Below, piece by piece: positions 6,794-6,959 of a stretch of DNA of 6,959 bases. The stretch comes from Clostridia bacterium. Its GTDB lineage: Bacteria; Bacillota; Clostridia; Oscillospirales; Acutalibacteraceae. The position numbers and the translations under genes were made by a program. How positions within the stretch are numbered: position 1 is the first letter of the stretch; every line of letters begins with the position of its first letter. The notes beneath the pieces were generated by a model. The model made no database searches, was not told the origin of the DNA, and was given only the letters and a program-made list of their open reading frames with translations. The stretch is taken from the NCBI GenBank assembly GCA_900754145.1, contig CAAEBW010000182.1, forward strand, positions 1 to 6,959, given 5' to 3'.

Positions 6794-6959
6794 GTGAATA
6801 AAACAAATTATAGAATGGATGAAAAAAGAGAAGTGCCTATTAAAGAAATAAAAAACAGCAAACATAAACCTATACCTTTGATTTTATTGGTCCTATCTAT
6901 CGTACTGCTGTCACTTATTATATTCAGAAAATTTTTATTCGGCGGTTATTCTTTTTTAA
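6794..6959 (+). CDS. Start of a membrane protein, truncated by the window edge
   Basis: The frame opens after a TAG at 6782-6784 and runs to the end of the window, giving 55 codons from a GTG at 6794. The N-terminus is highly charged (many Lys, Arg and Glu over residues 1-25), followed by one hydrophobic helix at about 27-44 and then FRKFLFGGYSFL. The positive N-terminus implies a cytoplasmic start. A first helix followed by a phenylalanine/glycine-rich LFGGY stretch recalls large YfhO-like polytopic proteins of Gram-positive surface-glycan loci, but too little is visible to assign it. The start is uncertain: neither the GTG at 6794 nor the in-frame ATG at 6815 has a clear Shine-Dalgarno. It is AT-rich, like the preceding membrane protein gene. 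Confidence 0.6.
   Translation, partial: MNKTNYRMDEKREVPIKEIKNSKHKPIPLILLVLSIVLLSLIIFRKFLFGGYSFL

Overview
The window looks like part of a cell-surface polysaccharide (capsule or exopolysaccharide) locus from a Gram-positive anaerobe, most likely a gut clostridium (Bacillota, Oscillospiraceae/Lachnospiraceae-like). That assignment is an inference. It rests on purine-rich Shine-Dalgarno sites, moderate GC with stretches of AT-rich sequence, and the gene types. All genes are on the + strand and tightly packed, consistent with one transcript.

Layout: (1) 1-321, the end of a GtrA-family small membrane protein, cut by the left edge. (2) 340-2160, a three-domain thiamine-diphosphate (ThDP) enzyme of the acetolactate synthase type. 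(3) 2161-2272, a 112-base gap holding a strikingly self-complementary sequence that can bury or expose the ribosome binding site of the next gene. (4) 2273-2938, a classical short-chain dehydrogenase/reductase (SDR). (5) 2935-3999, a 3-dehydroquinate-synthase-family cyclase, overlapping the SDR stop by ATGA. (6) 3992-4927, an extended SDR (NAD-dependent epimerase/reductase), overlapping the cyclase by 8 bases. (7) 4977-6719, a 580-residue polytopic membrane protein resembling GT-C glycosyltransferases. (8) 6794-6959, the start of another membrane protein, cut by the right edge.

The four soluble enzymes (340-4927) form a coherent biosynthetic cassette: a ThDP lyase/ligase that makes or breaks C-C bonds, a carbocycle-forming (or DHQ-like) cyclase, and two NAD(P)-dependent oxidoreductases. 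They sit between membrane proteins of lipid-linked glycan transfer. The reasonable inference is synthesis of an unusual branched-chain or carbocyclic sugar-like building block for a surface glycan. The exact product cannot be read from sequence. The closest named precedent I know for the ThDP enzyme type in glycans is YerE of yersiniose A synthesis, but a dehydroquinate-synthase-like partner is not part of that pathway. The cassette genes are visibly richer in GC than the flanking membrane-protein genes, which suggests that the locus is a mosaic.

No tRNA, rRNA, CRISPR array, insertion sequence or convincing intrinsic terminator was found. No gene-free stretch exceeds about 112 bases.
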